Shown in pieces: positions 26,436 through 35,013 of a stretch of 64,000 nucleotides of DNA. The translations under genes were made by a program, and so were the position numbers. Below the pieces are notes generated by a model. That model was given only the letters and a program-made list of their open reading frames with translations. It searched no databases and was not told the DNA's origin. The stretch is from positions 3,044,338 to 3,108,337 of the forward strand of contig NZ_CP072943.1 of NCBI RefSeq assembly GCF_018069705.1. Direction: 5' to 3'. The DNA comes from Aminithiophilus ramosus (GTDB lineage: Bacteria > Synergistota > Synergistia > Synergistales > Aminithiophilaceae). How positions within the stretch are numbered: position 1 is the stretch's first letter; each line of letters opens with the position of its first letter.

Positions 26436-26450
26436 CGACAGTGCCTGTCG
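26436..26450. promoter_or_regulatory. Possible operator between the protease and PucR genes
   Basis: CGACAG-TGC-CTGTCG is a perfect 15-base inverted repeat in the 180-base divergent region. It could bind the PucR regulator encoded next to it; no second copy was seen at the AbgB promoter. Confidence 0.3.
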
Positions 26451-26542
26451 ATAACATCGCATCAGCGGGATAAACCCGGTGACGGTGAGCCCCGCCAGGG
26501 ATAGGGCGCGGGGAGGTCCGGCGGAGGAAAGGCGGTGACGTC

Positions 26543-27847
26543 TTGAAACTCTCGACCATGCTTACCCTCCCTCTCTTCCGGGGGGCCCAGGTCGTCGCGG
26601 GAAGGGACTACCTGGACAACAGGGTCACCTGGATCAACCTCATGGAGATTCTCGACTCCTTCGACCAACTCCAACCCGGAGAATTTCTCATCTCCACGGG
26701 CTATGGCCTGAAGGATGACGCCACGGCGGCTCAAGCCATCCTCTCGCAGCTGGCCTCGCGCCGCATCGCCGGATTGGCCCTCCAGCCGGGTTACTACATC
26801 GACGAAATTCCCGGGACTTTCGTGGAGGCGGCGGAAGACAAGGGACTGCCTCTGATCCGTCTTCCCGCGAAACTGACTTTCGGCACGATCACCAAGGCCC
26901 TTTTCGACGCCATGGGCGCCCTGCCCTCCGAGCAAGGAGGAGAGACCACCCCTCTCCGCAGACAGAGCACGCATCATCTGACGGAGAGGCTGCGGGACAC
27001 CTTCATCGACGATCTTCTCGAAGGCCGAGGCGTTGCGAGTTATTCCGATACCTGCATCCGCGCCGACTCCCTCGGCTTTCGCCTCGATCTGACCTACCAG
27101 GTCGGTGTGATTCGCTTTCTCTCCGGCCGCACCCTCTCCCCCGCCGACGGGGAAGCGCCCCTTCTGCAAGCCGTCACCGAAGACCGGGCCCTCTTTCCGG
27201 CCGCCTACTGGCGCCACAGGGAGAGGGAACACGTCCTCCTTTTCTCCACCACGGCAAGGAACGCGAAAAGCCTCTTCGTCGAGGCCCTGCGCCATCTTCT
27301 TCCGAAGGATGCCGCTTGCCTCATGGGCATCGGCTATCCTTCGGCCAAGCTGGAGGGCATTTCCAAAAGCTACGAGGAGGCCCGCATTGCCGCCGATCTG
27401 GGGCGACACCTCCACTGCCCCGCCCTCGTCACCGCCTTTCGCGACGTAGAGGCGCTGCACCTTCTCCGGGCCTGCCGAAACGGGGAGGAACTGCAGCACT
27501 TCTGCGAGAGGGTCCTCGCTCCTCTTGTCGACTACGACAGGAAGCACAGGGCCCCTCTACGGGAGACGCTGCAACTCTACCTTCAGAGCCTCAACAAGAT
27601 CCGCACCTCTCAGGAACTTTTCATTCATCGCCAGACTCTGGCCTTCAGACTCCGCAAAATCGAGGAGATCACGGGGAGAAACCTTGAAAGCGCCGATGAT
27701 CGGCTCATCCTGGAACTGGGGCTGGCCGCAGAATCGCTCCTCTCGTCCCAGACGCCTCCCGGAGAGGCTTGGGGCGGCCCGCCGGGAGCGACGCCGGCGA
27801 GGAATGCCGAACTTCACCGGCCCTTGGGTGCAGCCGATCGACCGTGA
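26543..27847 (+). CDS. PucR-family transcriptional regulator
   Basis: 434 residues. N-terminal PucR sensor domain (LPLFRGAQVVAGRDYLDNRVTWINLME, about residues 9-34, to about 130), a central linker and a C-terminal PucR-type HTH (SLNKIRTSQELFIHRQTLAFRLRKIEEITGRN, about residues 350-380). The family controls purine, amino-acid or peptide catabolism, often as an activator. TTG 26543 keeps the conserved N-terminal strand; GGAGG lies 15 bases upstream, which is long. It is convergent with the carrier-amidohydrolase operon and divergent from the protease, either of which may be its target. Confidence 0.88.
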   Translation: MKLSTMLTLPLFRGAQVVAGRDYLDNRVTWINLMEILDSFDQLQPGEFLISTGYGLKDDATAAQAILSQLASRRIAGLALQPGYYIDEIPGTFVEAAEDKGLPLIRLPAKLTFGTITKALFDAMGALPSEQGGETTPLRRQSTHHLTERLRDTFIDDLLEGRGVASYSDTCIRADSLGFRLDLTYQVGVIRFLSGRTLSPADGEAPLLQAVTEDRALFPAAYWRHREREHVLLFSTTARNAKSLFVEALRHLLPKDAACLMGIGYPSAKLEGISKSYEEARIAADLGRHLHCPALVTAFRDVEALHLLRACRNGEELQHFCERVLAPLVDYDRKHRAPLRETLQLYLQSLNKIRTSQELFIHRQTLAFRLRKIEEITGRNLESADDRLILELGLAAESLLSSQTPPGEAWGGPPGATPARNAELHRPLGAADRP

Positions 27848-27884
27848 GGCCCCCGATGCCGCCACGGAGGACGTTGCGACAGAA

Positions 27885-27920
27885 AGAGGCGAAGGGACGT
27901 GGACATGTCCCTCCGCCTCT
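27885..27920. terminator. Bidirectional terminator hairpin
   Basis: AGAGGCG (27885-27891) and AGGGAC pair with GTCCCT and CGCCTCT (27914-27920), with one mismatch. It lies between the convergent PucR and YfcC-type genes and can serve both. Confidence 0.65.
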
Positions 27921-27924
27921 CCGT

Positions 27925-29364
27925 CTATGCAGGCCCCAGATTGATGGCTACGGCAACGAGGATGAAAATCACCTGAAGCACGAACATGAGCAGGAAAAGC
28001 GGCACCATGAAACGGTACCACCGCTGGATGGGAACGCCCATGATGCCGCACTCCGTGGCCACTGCCGTGGGCCATATGAGGTTCGAGAAACCGTCTCCGA
28101 ACTGAAAGGCGAGGACCGCCACCTGCCGCTTGATCTCGAGGGCATCGGCGAGGGGCACCATGATGGGCATGGAGGCTGCGGCCTGACCGCTTCCCGAGGG
28201 AATGAAAAAATTCAGGAGGTTCTGGACCACCAGCATGCCCACGGCGGCGAAGTTGTGCGAAAGGCCCGAAACGACATTGGAAGCCCAGTAGATAACGGTG
28301 TGGATGATCCGGCCCTCGGTCATGACCAGAGTGAGGGAGCGGGCGAGTCCCACGACGAGCGCTCCCAGGGCGACGCGTCCCACGGCCGCCACGAAGAGTT
28401 CGGCGATGCGGTTGAACCCGTAGCCGTTGATCCGTCCGACGACGACCATCATGATGATGAAAAGGGCCGCCAGTTCGTCCAGGTACCATCCCCATTGCGT
28501 CGTTCCCGTGATGACAAGGACCACGGTGAGCACAAGACAGAAGGCGCTGATCCGATGTCTTCCCGTAAAAGGATAGCTGCGGATCTGGGCCTCGTCGACG
28601 CCTTCTCCCATGGGGAAGGCAACGCCGTCGACGAAACTGAGTTTCGGGTCTCTCTTCACCCTGGCGGCGTAGCGCATGACGTAGAAGACGGCGAGACTTT
28701 GAAAGGCGATGAAAACGGCGACTCGGAAGGGCCACCCCGAACCGAAGGGAAGCTGGGCGATCTTCTGAGCGACGCCAATGGTGAAGGGGTTGAGAGTGGC
28801 GGCGGCAAAGCCCGTCGCCACTCCGACGACGACGACGGCACCGCCGACGAGGCCATCATAGCCCAGGGCGAGGAAAATGCCCATGAAGGCCGGAATCAGG
28901 CCGTAGACCTCCTCGAAAATGCCCACCGTCGAACCGAGGATGCCGAAAAGAAACATGAAGGAGGGGATGATGAGGGTGCCGACCCCCTTGAAACGGCGCA
29001 GCATGGCGCCTACGGCACCGAAAAGCGTGCCCGATTCGATGAGGACGTTGACGAAACCATAGGCGAAGAGGATGAAGAAAATGATGTCCGAAGCGTCGAT
29101 CATGCCCCTTTGAATGCTCCCCACCATGGAGAAGAAGCTCACGGGCGAGGAATCCACCTGATGGTATGATCCTGGAAGAAGCAGCGTCCGCCCCGATACG
29201 GGATCGTCGAACGTCTCGTATTCTCCGGCCGGAATGACATAGGTCAGGGCCGTCAGCATCATAAGAACGCCGACGAGAAGGACATAGACGTGGAGATTCT
29301 GCAGAAGAGGTTTGCGCGCCTCTTTTTCCAGACCTGTCCCTGGTTCCTTTCCGTGCTCCTTCAT
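27925..29364 (-). CDS. YfcC/DcuC-family carrier
   Basis: 479 residues with about 12 hydrophobic segments and the family features YVIPAGEYE near the N-terminus and IPSGSGQAAASMPIMVPLAD in the second half. These proteins of the C4-dicarboxylate/YfcC superfamily probably transport amino acids, peptides or carboxylates by ion coupling. ATG overlaps the amidohydrolase stop (TCAT), so the two are translationally coupled: the pair resembles AbgB-AbgT, with carrier delivering an amidated substrate for hydrolysis. Confidence 0.87.
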   Translation of the reverse strand: MKEHGKEPGTGLEKEARKPLLQNLHVYVLLVGVLMMLTALTYVIPAGEYETFDDPVSGRTLLLPGSYHQVDSSPVSFFSMVGSIQRGMIDASDIIFFILFAYGFVNVLIESGTLFGAVGAMLRRFKGVGTLIIPSFMFLFGILGSTVGIFEEVYGLIPAFMGIFLALGYDGLVGGAVVVVGVATGFAAATLNPFTIGVAQKIAQLPFGSGWPFRVAVFIAFQSLAVFYVMRYAARVKRDPKLSFVDGVAFPMGEGVDEAQIRSYPFTGRHRISAFCLVLTVVLVITGTTQWGWYLDELAALFIIMMVVVGRINGYGFNRIAELFVAAVGRVALGALVVGLARSLTLVMTEGRIIHTVIYWASNVVSGLSHNFAAVGMLVVQNLLNFFIPSGSGQAAASMPIMVPLADALEIKRQVAVLAFQFGDGFSNLIWPTAVATECGIMGVPIQRWYRFMVPLFLLMFVLQVIFILVAVAINLGPA

Positions 29365-30548
29365 CGGTCCTCACTCTCCTTGTCTCGAAATCTGAGAAAA
29401 TCGGCGCGAACCTGTTCCCGCAACGCCCGGTCCGTCAGGATCCGATAGCCGCACAGGGCGAGAGCCTCGGCTCCGGCCAGAAGAGAGGCGTGAGCCGCTG
29501 GAGAGGTCATGGCCCGGGCGAATTCCCGGGTGTGGATGACGAGCGGCTCCCGTACGGTCGCCATCTCAGGGTGCAGGGTGGGACAGCGGTAACTGACGTT
29601 GCCCACGTCGCTCGATCCAGAAGCCTCTTCGGAAGCGGAGCAGGGATAACCTCGTTCTTCGAGCAACTCCGCCATGAGACGCTCCGCTGTGGGGTTGCGA
29701 ACCATGTCGTCCATGGGCTTTTCGTACGTCCACCAGGTGACGGTCGTTCCCGTGGCGAGGGCAGCCCCGCAGGCACACTTTCGGACCTGCCTGACGAGGG
29801 CCTCGACTTCGGCCCTTCGGGGAGCCCGGAAATAAAAACGCCCTTCGGCGCTTTCGGGGACGACGTTCGGAGCAGCCCCCCCTGAAGTGACGATACCGTG
29901 CATGCGGACCTCGGGACGGAGATGCTGACGGAGCATGTCCAGGGCGTGAAAAAAGAGATGGAGACCGTTGAGGGCGTTCCGTCCCTCCCAGGGAGCGGCC
30001 GCGGCATGGGCGGATCTGCCCTGGAAGCGAAAGGCCACACCTTCCATGGCGAGACACTTACAGACCACTTTCGTGCGGGCCGATTCGGCGTGAATCATCA
30101 CGGCGAGGTCCACATCGTCGAAAAGCCCCGCATGGGCCATGTCAATCTTGGCCCCGACCGTTTCCTCCGCAGGTGTCCCCACGACGCGCACCCGCCCCGG
30201 CAGCGCGGGAAAAAGCGAGGCCAGCGCGGACCCGGCCAGAACCGAAAGGGCGCCGCTCCAGTTGTGACCGCAGCCATGCCCCACATCGGGAAGGGCATCG
30301 TACTCCGCAAGAAAAACCACGAGAGGCCCCTCGCTCCCTCCTGCCTCGGCACAGAAAGCCGTCTCGTACCCGCCGTAGGGAAAAACCAGGCGAAAACCCT
30401 GTTCCCGCAGAAGATCCACCCAGAGGCGACTCGCTCTATACTCTTCGCACCCCAGTTCGGGATTCGCCGCAATCCAATCGCTCGCGGCGATAAATAGCTC
30501 CTTTTTTGCGCTGATGAAATCGGCCACTCGTCGTCTCTGTTCTTCCAC
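29361..30548 (-). CDS. M20 amidohydrolase (AbgB/IAA-amino acid hydrolase-like)
   Basis: 395 residues with metal-binding GHGCGHN, PAEETVGAKIDM, and an inserted lid domain. The closest named group by motif is AbgB/amidohydrolase, which cleaves N-acyl amino acids. GTG 30548 is chosen because AAGGAGG lies 8 bases upstream and the nearby ATG is in another frame. First gene of a two-gene operon with the YfcC-type carrier. The operon starts in an AT-rich island carrying a perfect palindrome, unlike the surrounding GC-rich DNA. Confidence 0.87.
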   Translation of the reverse strand: MEEQRRRVADFISAKKELFIAASDWIAANPELGCEEYRASRLWVDLLREQGFRLVFPYGGYETAFCAEAGGSEGPLVVFLAEYDALPDVGHGCGHNWSGALSVLAGSALASLFPALPGRVRVVGTPAEETVGAKIDMAHAGLFDDVDLAVMIHAESARTKVVCKCLAMEGVAFRFQGRSAHAAAAPWEGRNALNGLHLFFHALDMLRQHLRPEVRMHGIVTSGGAAPNVVPESAEGRFYFRAPRRAEVEALVRQVRKCACGAALATGTTVTWWTYEKPMDDMVRNPTAERLMAELLEERGYPCSASEEASGSSDVGNVSYRCPTLHPEMATVREPLVIHTREFARAMTSPAAHASLLAGAEALALCGYRILTDRALREQVRADFLRFRDKESEDR

Positions 30549-30584
30549 GGCATGACCCTCCTTTCTTTCGTTTTCAAATAAATC

Positions 30585-30600
30585 AAAACATATATGTTTT
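30585..30600. promoter_or_regulatory. AT-rich palindromic operator upstream of the amidohydrolase operon
   Basis: AAAACATATATGTTTT is a perfect 16-base palindrome about 40 bases before the amidohydrolase start, within an AT-rich stretch (30571-30614) in otherwise GC-rich sequence. It looks like a promoter-operator region. Bases 30615-30800 hold nothing else recognisable. Confidence 0.5.
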
Positions 30601-30800
30601 TATAAACTACACAAAAGGGCCTCGCAGGTCAATTCTCCACAATGTCGCAACTTGAACCAGGGAAACCCATCAGAGAGGACAATTGCATACAAAAAAAGGC
30701 CTTCCCGCCTCAAAACTCCTTGGTCGGGACGATATCCCGCCCTTCCCTTTTCGAAGTCCTCCCCTGTTCAGACGAAAACGAAGCTTTTCACGGCCCCTCC

Positions 30801-30854
30801 GGCACAAAGGAAAGAGGCCCCCGGCCAAAGCCGGAGGCCTCTTTCCTTTGTGCC
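30801..30854 (-). terminator. Long hairpin downstream of the GNAT gene
   Basis: Nineteen-base perfect arms (30801-30819 and 30836-30854) plus an inner 5-base stem CCGGC/GCCGG with a CAAA loop. It ends 7 bases past the GNAT stop. No U-tract follows on the minus strand, so it may act by RNA stabilisation or Rho-linked termination. Confidence 0.6.
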
Positions 30855-30861
30855 TCTTCGG

Positions 30862-31365
30862 CTAAAAGTCGAAAAGGTAGAGCTCCACCTCGGCCTCGCC
30901 CTCGCCGAGGCGGATTTTCCCCTCGCGGCGGAAGCCCAGCTTGCGCAGAAGGGAGAGGGAGCGCCCGTTGGCGCCGTTGACGACGGCGGCCAGGCGTTTC
31001 AGCCCCAGGCGACGGCTGTCGACGACGACGGCCCCGACGGCCTCGACGGCGTAGCCTCTGCCGTGAAAGGCGGGCAGGAAGGCGTAGCCCACGTCGACGT
31101 CGTCCAGGGCGGGGCGTTTGACGAGGCCGCAGATGCCCAGGGGCTCGCCGGAAAGCCTCTCCTCGACGAGGTCGAGGGCGAATCCCCGCGTCCTGCGGCT
31201 CTCCATGGGCCCCTCTGCGATATAGGTCCGGGCCCCGTCAAGGGTCCTCACTCCCTTGTCGCCGATGAACTCCAAAAAGGAGGGATCGTTGAGAAGGGCG
31301 AGGATGAAGGGAGCGTCGTCGGGGACGAGGGGACGGATGCGGAGACGTTGCGTTTCGAGAACCAT
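30862..31365 (-). CDS. GNAT-family N-acetyltransferase (RimJ/RimL-like)
   Basis: 167 residues. Begins MVLETQRLRIRPLVPDD, the RimJ/RimL-type opening, with DVGYAFLPAFHGRGYAVEA as the acetyl-CoA pyrophosphate loop and GANGRSLSLLRKLGFRREG as motif B. Transfers acetyl from acetyl-CoA to an amine, target unknown. ATG 31365 is used; GTG three codons upstream is possible. Divergent from the DJ-1 gene, ended by a long hairpin. Confidence 0.88.
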   Translation of the reverse strand: MVLETQRLRIRPLVPDDAPFILALLNDPSFLEFIGDKGVRTLDGARTYIAEGPMESRRTRGFALDLVEERLSGEPLGICGLVKRPALDDVDVGYAFLPAFHGRGYAVEAVGAVVVDSRRLGLKRLAAVVNGANGRSLSLLRKLGFRREGKIRLGEGEAEVELYLFDF

Positions 31366-31618
31366 GTCGATCACCGGCCTTTGCGAGAGGGTCACGAGCG
31401 GATCAGGAGGGATCGCGCGAAGGGGACGTTCCCTTCGCACCGGCGGCCCGGAGCCGAGACGACGGAACCGGCCGATGATCGACCGAGCCCTGACGAGGCG
31501 GACCGGACAGGCGAGCGGATCGCTTACAATGACATTATAGAGGGTTTTTCTCCCCCGGCAGGTCGGGGATCTGTACCCGCTCCACCGGACCGGAGAGGAC
31601 CGAAAGGAGGCAGGGAAA

Positions 31619-32173
31619 ATGAAACGAACCGTCCTTGTTCCGCTGGCCCAGGGGTTCGAGGAGATCGAGGCCGTAACGGTCATCGACGTGCTCCGCCGGG
31701 CCAAAGCGGAGGTGATCACGGCCTCTCTGGGCGATCTCGCCGTCGAGGGGGCCCACGGCCTCACCCTTAAGGCCGACACGAGGCTCGAAGAATGCCGGGA
31801 AAGGGACTTCGACCTCGTCGTTCTCCCCGGAGGCATGCCCGGGGCGTCTCATCTGGCCGCCTCGCCGACGCTGGAAAAGCTGCTGCGCCGCCACGTCGGG
31901 GCCCGACATCCCCTGGGGGCGATCTGCGCCGCCCCCGCCGTCGTCCTCGGCGGCCTGGGGCTCCTGGAGGGCCGGGGGGCCGTGGCGACCTACCCCTCCT
32001 TCCGCGATCGGCTCGACGAGGCCCACAGGACCAACGAACGGCTCTGCGTCGAACCCGACCTCGTCACGGCAGCCGGGCCCGGCGTGGCCATGGACTTCGC
32101 CCTGGCCCTCGTCGCGCTCCTGGCGGGACAGGACGCGGCCGACGACCTGGCCCGGGCCCTGATCGTCGACTGA
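31619..32173 (+). CDS. DJ-1/PfpI family protein (YajL-like)
   Basis: 184 residues. Nucleophile Cys103 in AICAAPAV after the nucleophile elbow, with E15 in QGFEEIEA; this is the DJ-1/YajL/ThiJ arrangement. Family members are oxidative-stress chaperones or glyoxalases. Lies alone, with GAAAGGAGG upstream of ATG 31619 and a clean terminator downstream. A TTACAAT/ATTATA-like stretch at 31521-31540 may hold its promoter. Confidence 0.9.
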   Translation: MKRTVLVPLAQGFEEIEAVTVIDVLRRAKAEVITASLGDLAVEGAHGLTLKADTRLEECRERDFDLVVLPGGMPGASHLAASPTLEKLLRRHVGARHPLGAICAAPAVVLGGLGLLEGRGAVATYPSFRDRLDEAHRTNERLCVEPDLVTAAGPGVAMDFALALVALLAGQDAADDLARALIVD

Positions 32174-32200
32174 GTCGTCCTTCGCCGTTTCGTCCTCTGG

Positions 32201-32231
32201 CCCGAGAGGCCCCTCCAGGGGGCCTCTCGGG
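32201..32231 (+). terminator. Terminator after the DJ-1 gene
   Basis: CCCGAGAGGCCCC (32201-32213) pairs perfectly with GGGGCCTCTCGGG (32219-32231) around a short loop. CGTCTTC follows. Confidence 0.65.
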
Positions 32232-32339
32232 CGTCTTCACATACCTCGGGAGCGCGTCACCGCCCTCTTCACACCGTCAGGCCGCGCTCCCGGAAGGGGC
32301 GAAGTTGTTCTCAGAGGGGCTCCGGAAAAGCCCTCGGGG

Positions 32340-33368
32340 TCAGCCCTTTTCCCCCTCCGATTCCGCCAGGGCACGCACCTGCTCCAGGGGAAGGTCGAGG
32401 ACGTCGGCCACCTGGGCGGCGTCGAAGCCGCGGGAGAGCATCTTCCGGGCGCTTTCAAGCATCGCCTCGCGACGGCCTTCCTGACGACCTTCCATACGGC
32501 CTTCCTGACGGCCCTCCTGACGGCCCTCCTGGCGGCCTTCCATACGACCCTCCTGACGGCCCTCCTCGCGGCCTTCCAGGCGGCCTTCCTTCCTGATCTT
32601 CCTGATCTCGCGCTGCACGTAGGTCACCATCTTCTCCGCCTCCTCTTCGCTCGCGATTTCTTCGGCCATTCCGCTCAGGTCCACTCCCTCACGCTTCGCC
32701 AGGATCGTCAGGTAGCCCGCGAAGTGGCGCGACAGGATCTCACGCTCCTCCGGCGGAAGGAGCTTGCGGTACTCCAGCAGACGACGCACCGTCATGGACA
32801 GGTCCTCTTCCTTCGACGGGTTGGCCAGGTAGAGCAGACCTCCCAGCGCGTCCCGGAAGGCCAGGAGCTCCTCCGACGTCCGCTTGCCCAGGACCATGAG
32901 GTGGTAGCTGAAGTTGGGCACGAATCCCGCGAAGGCATCCCCGTTTTCGACCTTCTCGACGAAGGTCGACGCCACCGTCCATTTCTGCATTCCGTCGTAG
33001 AAGACCACGGGGATGACGGGCGGCAGCAGGTAGCTCTTCCTCCTCGATTTCGACCCCGCCTCTTCCACGCAGCGCTCCCAGATGCGCACCATGTAGGCCA
33101 GCAGGCGGAAGGGCATGAGGTGGTCCACGCTCGATTGGTGCTCGACGAGGATGTAGATGTAGGTCTCCTTCCCTCCGCGGCGGATCCGGTAGAGGACGTC
33201 CGATTCCCGCGCGACGAGTTCCTGGGAGATGAAGGAGACGTTCTCCAGTTCGATGTCCTCCAGGCCCACTCCCTCCAGCGTCCCGAAGCGGAGAAAGCGC
33301 CTCAGAAACTGGAAAAAGAGGACTTTGTCGCTCAGAAAGTTGCGGAAGGCCCGGTCCTTGTCTCCCAT
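32340..33368 (-). CDS. Rpn-family recombination-promoting nuclease / PD-(D/E)XK transposase-like protein
   Basis: 342 residues. The N-terminal region (about 1-210) with the ELENVSFISQELVARESDVLYRI opening and LVEHQS motif is the PD-(D/E)XK nuclease-like Rpn/YhgA domain. A short linker leads to a tail of nine xEGR tetrapeptide units (about residues 264-299), then a DUF4351-like end with VADVLDLPLEQVRAL. Rpn proteins promote RecA-independent recombination in E. coli; many genomes carry many copies. ATG 33368 with AAAGGAGGGG upstream; alone in its transcript. Confidence 0.85.
   Translation of the reverse strand: MGDKDRAFRNFLSDKVLFFQFLRRFLRFGTLEGVGLEDIELENVSFISQELVARESDVLYRIRRGGKETYIYILVEHQSSVDHLMPFRLLAYMVRIWERCVEEAGSKSRRKSYLLPPVIPVVFYDGMQKWTVASTFVEKVENGDAFAGFVPNFSYHLMVLGKRTSEELLAFRDALGGLLYLANPSKEEDLSMTVRRLLEYRKLLPPEEREILSRHFAGYLTILAKREGVDLSGMAEEIASEEEAEKMVTYVQREIRKIRKEGRLEGREEGRQEGRMEGRQEGRQEGRQEGRMEGRQEGRREAMLESARKMLSRGFDAAQVADVLDLPLEQVRALAESEGEKG
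32472..32579 (-). repeat. Nine tandem 12-base units encoding xEGR
   Basis: Nine imperfect 12-base units in the Rpn-like gene encode LEGR, EEGR, QEGR, MEGR, QEGR, QEGR, QEGR, MEGR, QEGR. Such tracts are prone to slip-strand copy changes that stay in frame. Confidence 0.9.
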
Positions 33369-33528
33369 CAAAGCCCCCTCCTTTCTGTACCTGTACGCGA
33401 CCTCGACCCCGGCGACCGCCCTTCCCCTATGATACCCCGTAGAGACTGAAGAGGACGTTTTTGCGGGCCCTAAATCTCCGGGGTCCTATGCGCAAAGGCA
33501 CCGGAGCCCCTGGAGAGCGGCGACGCCC

Positions 33529-33999
33529 TCAGGAGCGCGTCACGGTGAGAAGCAGGTCCCGGCCTGCCCGGACAGATCCGTCGACGGCCTCGAAGGAGCG
33601 GGCCCCGGCCGTGACGACGACGGGCGAGAGACGCGAGACGGCCCGGGCCAGGGCCTCCCTTTCGAAGCGGACGACGGGGTCTCCCGCCTTCAGAAAGTCG
33701 CCCCGTGAGGCCAGACAGGTGAAACCCTCTCCCCGGAGCGACACGGTCTCGATGCCGATGTGGACGAGGATCTCCACCCCTTCGGGGCTTTTGATGCCGA
33801 AGGCGTGTCCCGTCGGGAAGAGGACGACGAGCTCGCCGTCGCAGGGGGCGACGACGAGACCGTCGCCGTCGGGATCGATGGCGACGCCGTCGCCGACGAG
33901 GCGGGCGGAGAAGACGGGATCGGGCACGTCGTCGAGGGAGACGATCTGCCCCGACAGAGGCGCCATGATCCTGAGGCGCCTGGCGCCAATGCCGAACAC
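33529..33999 (-). CDS. PTS glucose-type EIIA
   Basis: 156 residues of the EIIA-Glc (Crr) family. The phospho-accepting His80 in EILVHIGIET and the stabilising His65 in PTGHAFGI are intact. It takes phosphate from HPr and hands it to an EIIB domain. GTG 33999 lies 2 bases past the DUF7916-like stop, last gene of the nag operon. It supplies the A domain missing from the EIICB protein encoded upstream in the operon. Confidence 0.9.
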   Translation of the reverse strand: MFGIGARRLRIMAPLSGQIVSLDDVPDPVFSARLVGDGVAIDPDGDGLVVAPCDGELVVLFPTGHAFGIKSPEGVEILVHIGIETVSLRGEGFTCLASRGDFLKAGDPVVRFEREALARAVSRLSPVVVTAGARSFEAVDGSVRAGRDLLLTVTRS

Positions 34000-34001
34000 G
34001 G

Positions 34002-34976
34002 CTACCTCGCCAGGGACGACGCCATGCGTCGCCAGGCGTGACGCCGCCCTCGGATGGCCACGGAGTAGGCCAGGATGTTTTCGGGCACGGCGATACCGGG
34101 GTAGCCCGAATCGCCGATGTGGTGAAGATCGGCGCCGCAGCTTTTGGCCCAGAGGGCGATCTGGCGGATTGTCGCCTCGTCGGAGCCCTCCTGGGAGGTG
34201 CCGATCGTCGTCATGGCCAGGGCTCCCCTTCCGTGGACGGCGTCGACGCGCGACCGGACGGCATCGACGGAAAGGCCCGGAACGGTCCCCGGAGCGGGGA
34301 GGAGGACGATGTCCGCTCCGGAGCCGACCCAGGCCTCGATCGTCCCCTCGTCGACGAGGGGAGAGGCCGCGTCGCGCGACGATCCGGCCCCGTGCATCTT
34401 GCCCGCCGCCAGGATCAGGTCGGGCCCGACGGCCTTCCGGAGGGTTCCGAGGGCTCCGGTGATGGCCGCCGTCGTGACGCCCGTGGCGGGGTTGCCCGTG
34501 AGGACGATCATGGAGGCGCCCTGCTCTTTGGCCTCGAGGGCCGATTCCGCCGTGGCCCGCCGTCCCGGGGGCACGGGGGCCCTCATGGAGAGGACGACCT
34601 CGTCGTCGTCGACGGGTTCGAGATTGACGGCGACGGGACGGCCGACGAGGACCTTGAGCTCCCGAATCGCACCTATCCGGACGGGCCCGCCCAGGACCGA
34701 CCCGTCGGGGTAGGTACGGAGGAAGAAGTCGTCGTCGCCCGACGGGAGCCCCTCGATGCGGGGGCGCTCGACGTCGAACATGTTGAGGAGGATCAGGTCG
34801 GCGCCGAAGGCCCGGGCCAGTTCGGCGTTGGTGACGTCGCCCAGAAGGGGCGGCGCCGGGGCGATGATTTCGGCGACGAGGGTCCGTCCCTCGGCGGCGC
34901 GGAAGCTTTCGAGAAGCTCCCGTCCCGTCATGGCCGCCAGGTGGGACGTCTGCGCGTCGAGCATGCGTCGTGCCAT
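34002..34976 (-). CDS. DUF7916-like conserved protein (TIM-barrel-like)
   Basis: 324 residues; I recognise this only as the conserved family (DUF7916, often mislabelled haloacid dehalogenase-like) that commonly sits in PTS operons. The sequence has alternating strands and helices (LVAEIIAPAPPLLGDVTNAELARAFGADLILLN, residues about 37-69) of a barrel enzyme, no Rossmann or HAD motifs. ATG 34976 is chosen with AGAGGAG 6 bases upstream. Between nagB and EIIA in the nag operon, suggesting a part in amino-sugar metabolism. Reaction unknown. Confidence 0.6.
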   Translation of the reverse strand: MARRMLDAQTSHLAAMTGRELLESFRAAEGRTLVAEIIAPAPPLLGDVTNAELARAFGADLILLNMFDVERPRIEGLPSGDDDFFLRTYPDGSVLGGPVRIGAIRELKVLVGRPVAVNLEPVDDDEVVLSMRAPVPPGRRATAESALEAKEQGASMIVLTGNPATGVTTAAITGALGTLRKAVGPDLILAAGKMHGAGSSRDAASPLVDEGTIEAWVGSGADIVLLPAPGTVPGLSVDAVRSRVDAVHGRGALAMTTIGTSQEGSDEATIRQIALWAKSCGADLHHIGDSGYPGIAVPENILAYSVAIRGRRHAWRRMASSLAR

Positions 34977-35013
34977 GGCCATCTCCTCTTTCTCGTTATC
35001 GTCAAGATCCTCT

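Noticed and set aside
32472..32579. Tandem 12-base repeats considered as a CRISPR array
   Set aside because: Units are contiguous without spacers and code in frame for xEGR within an Rpn-like gene.
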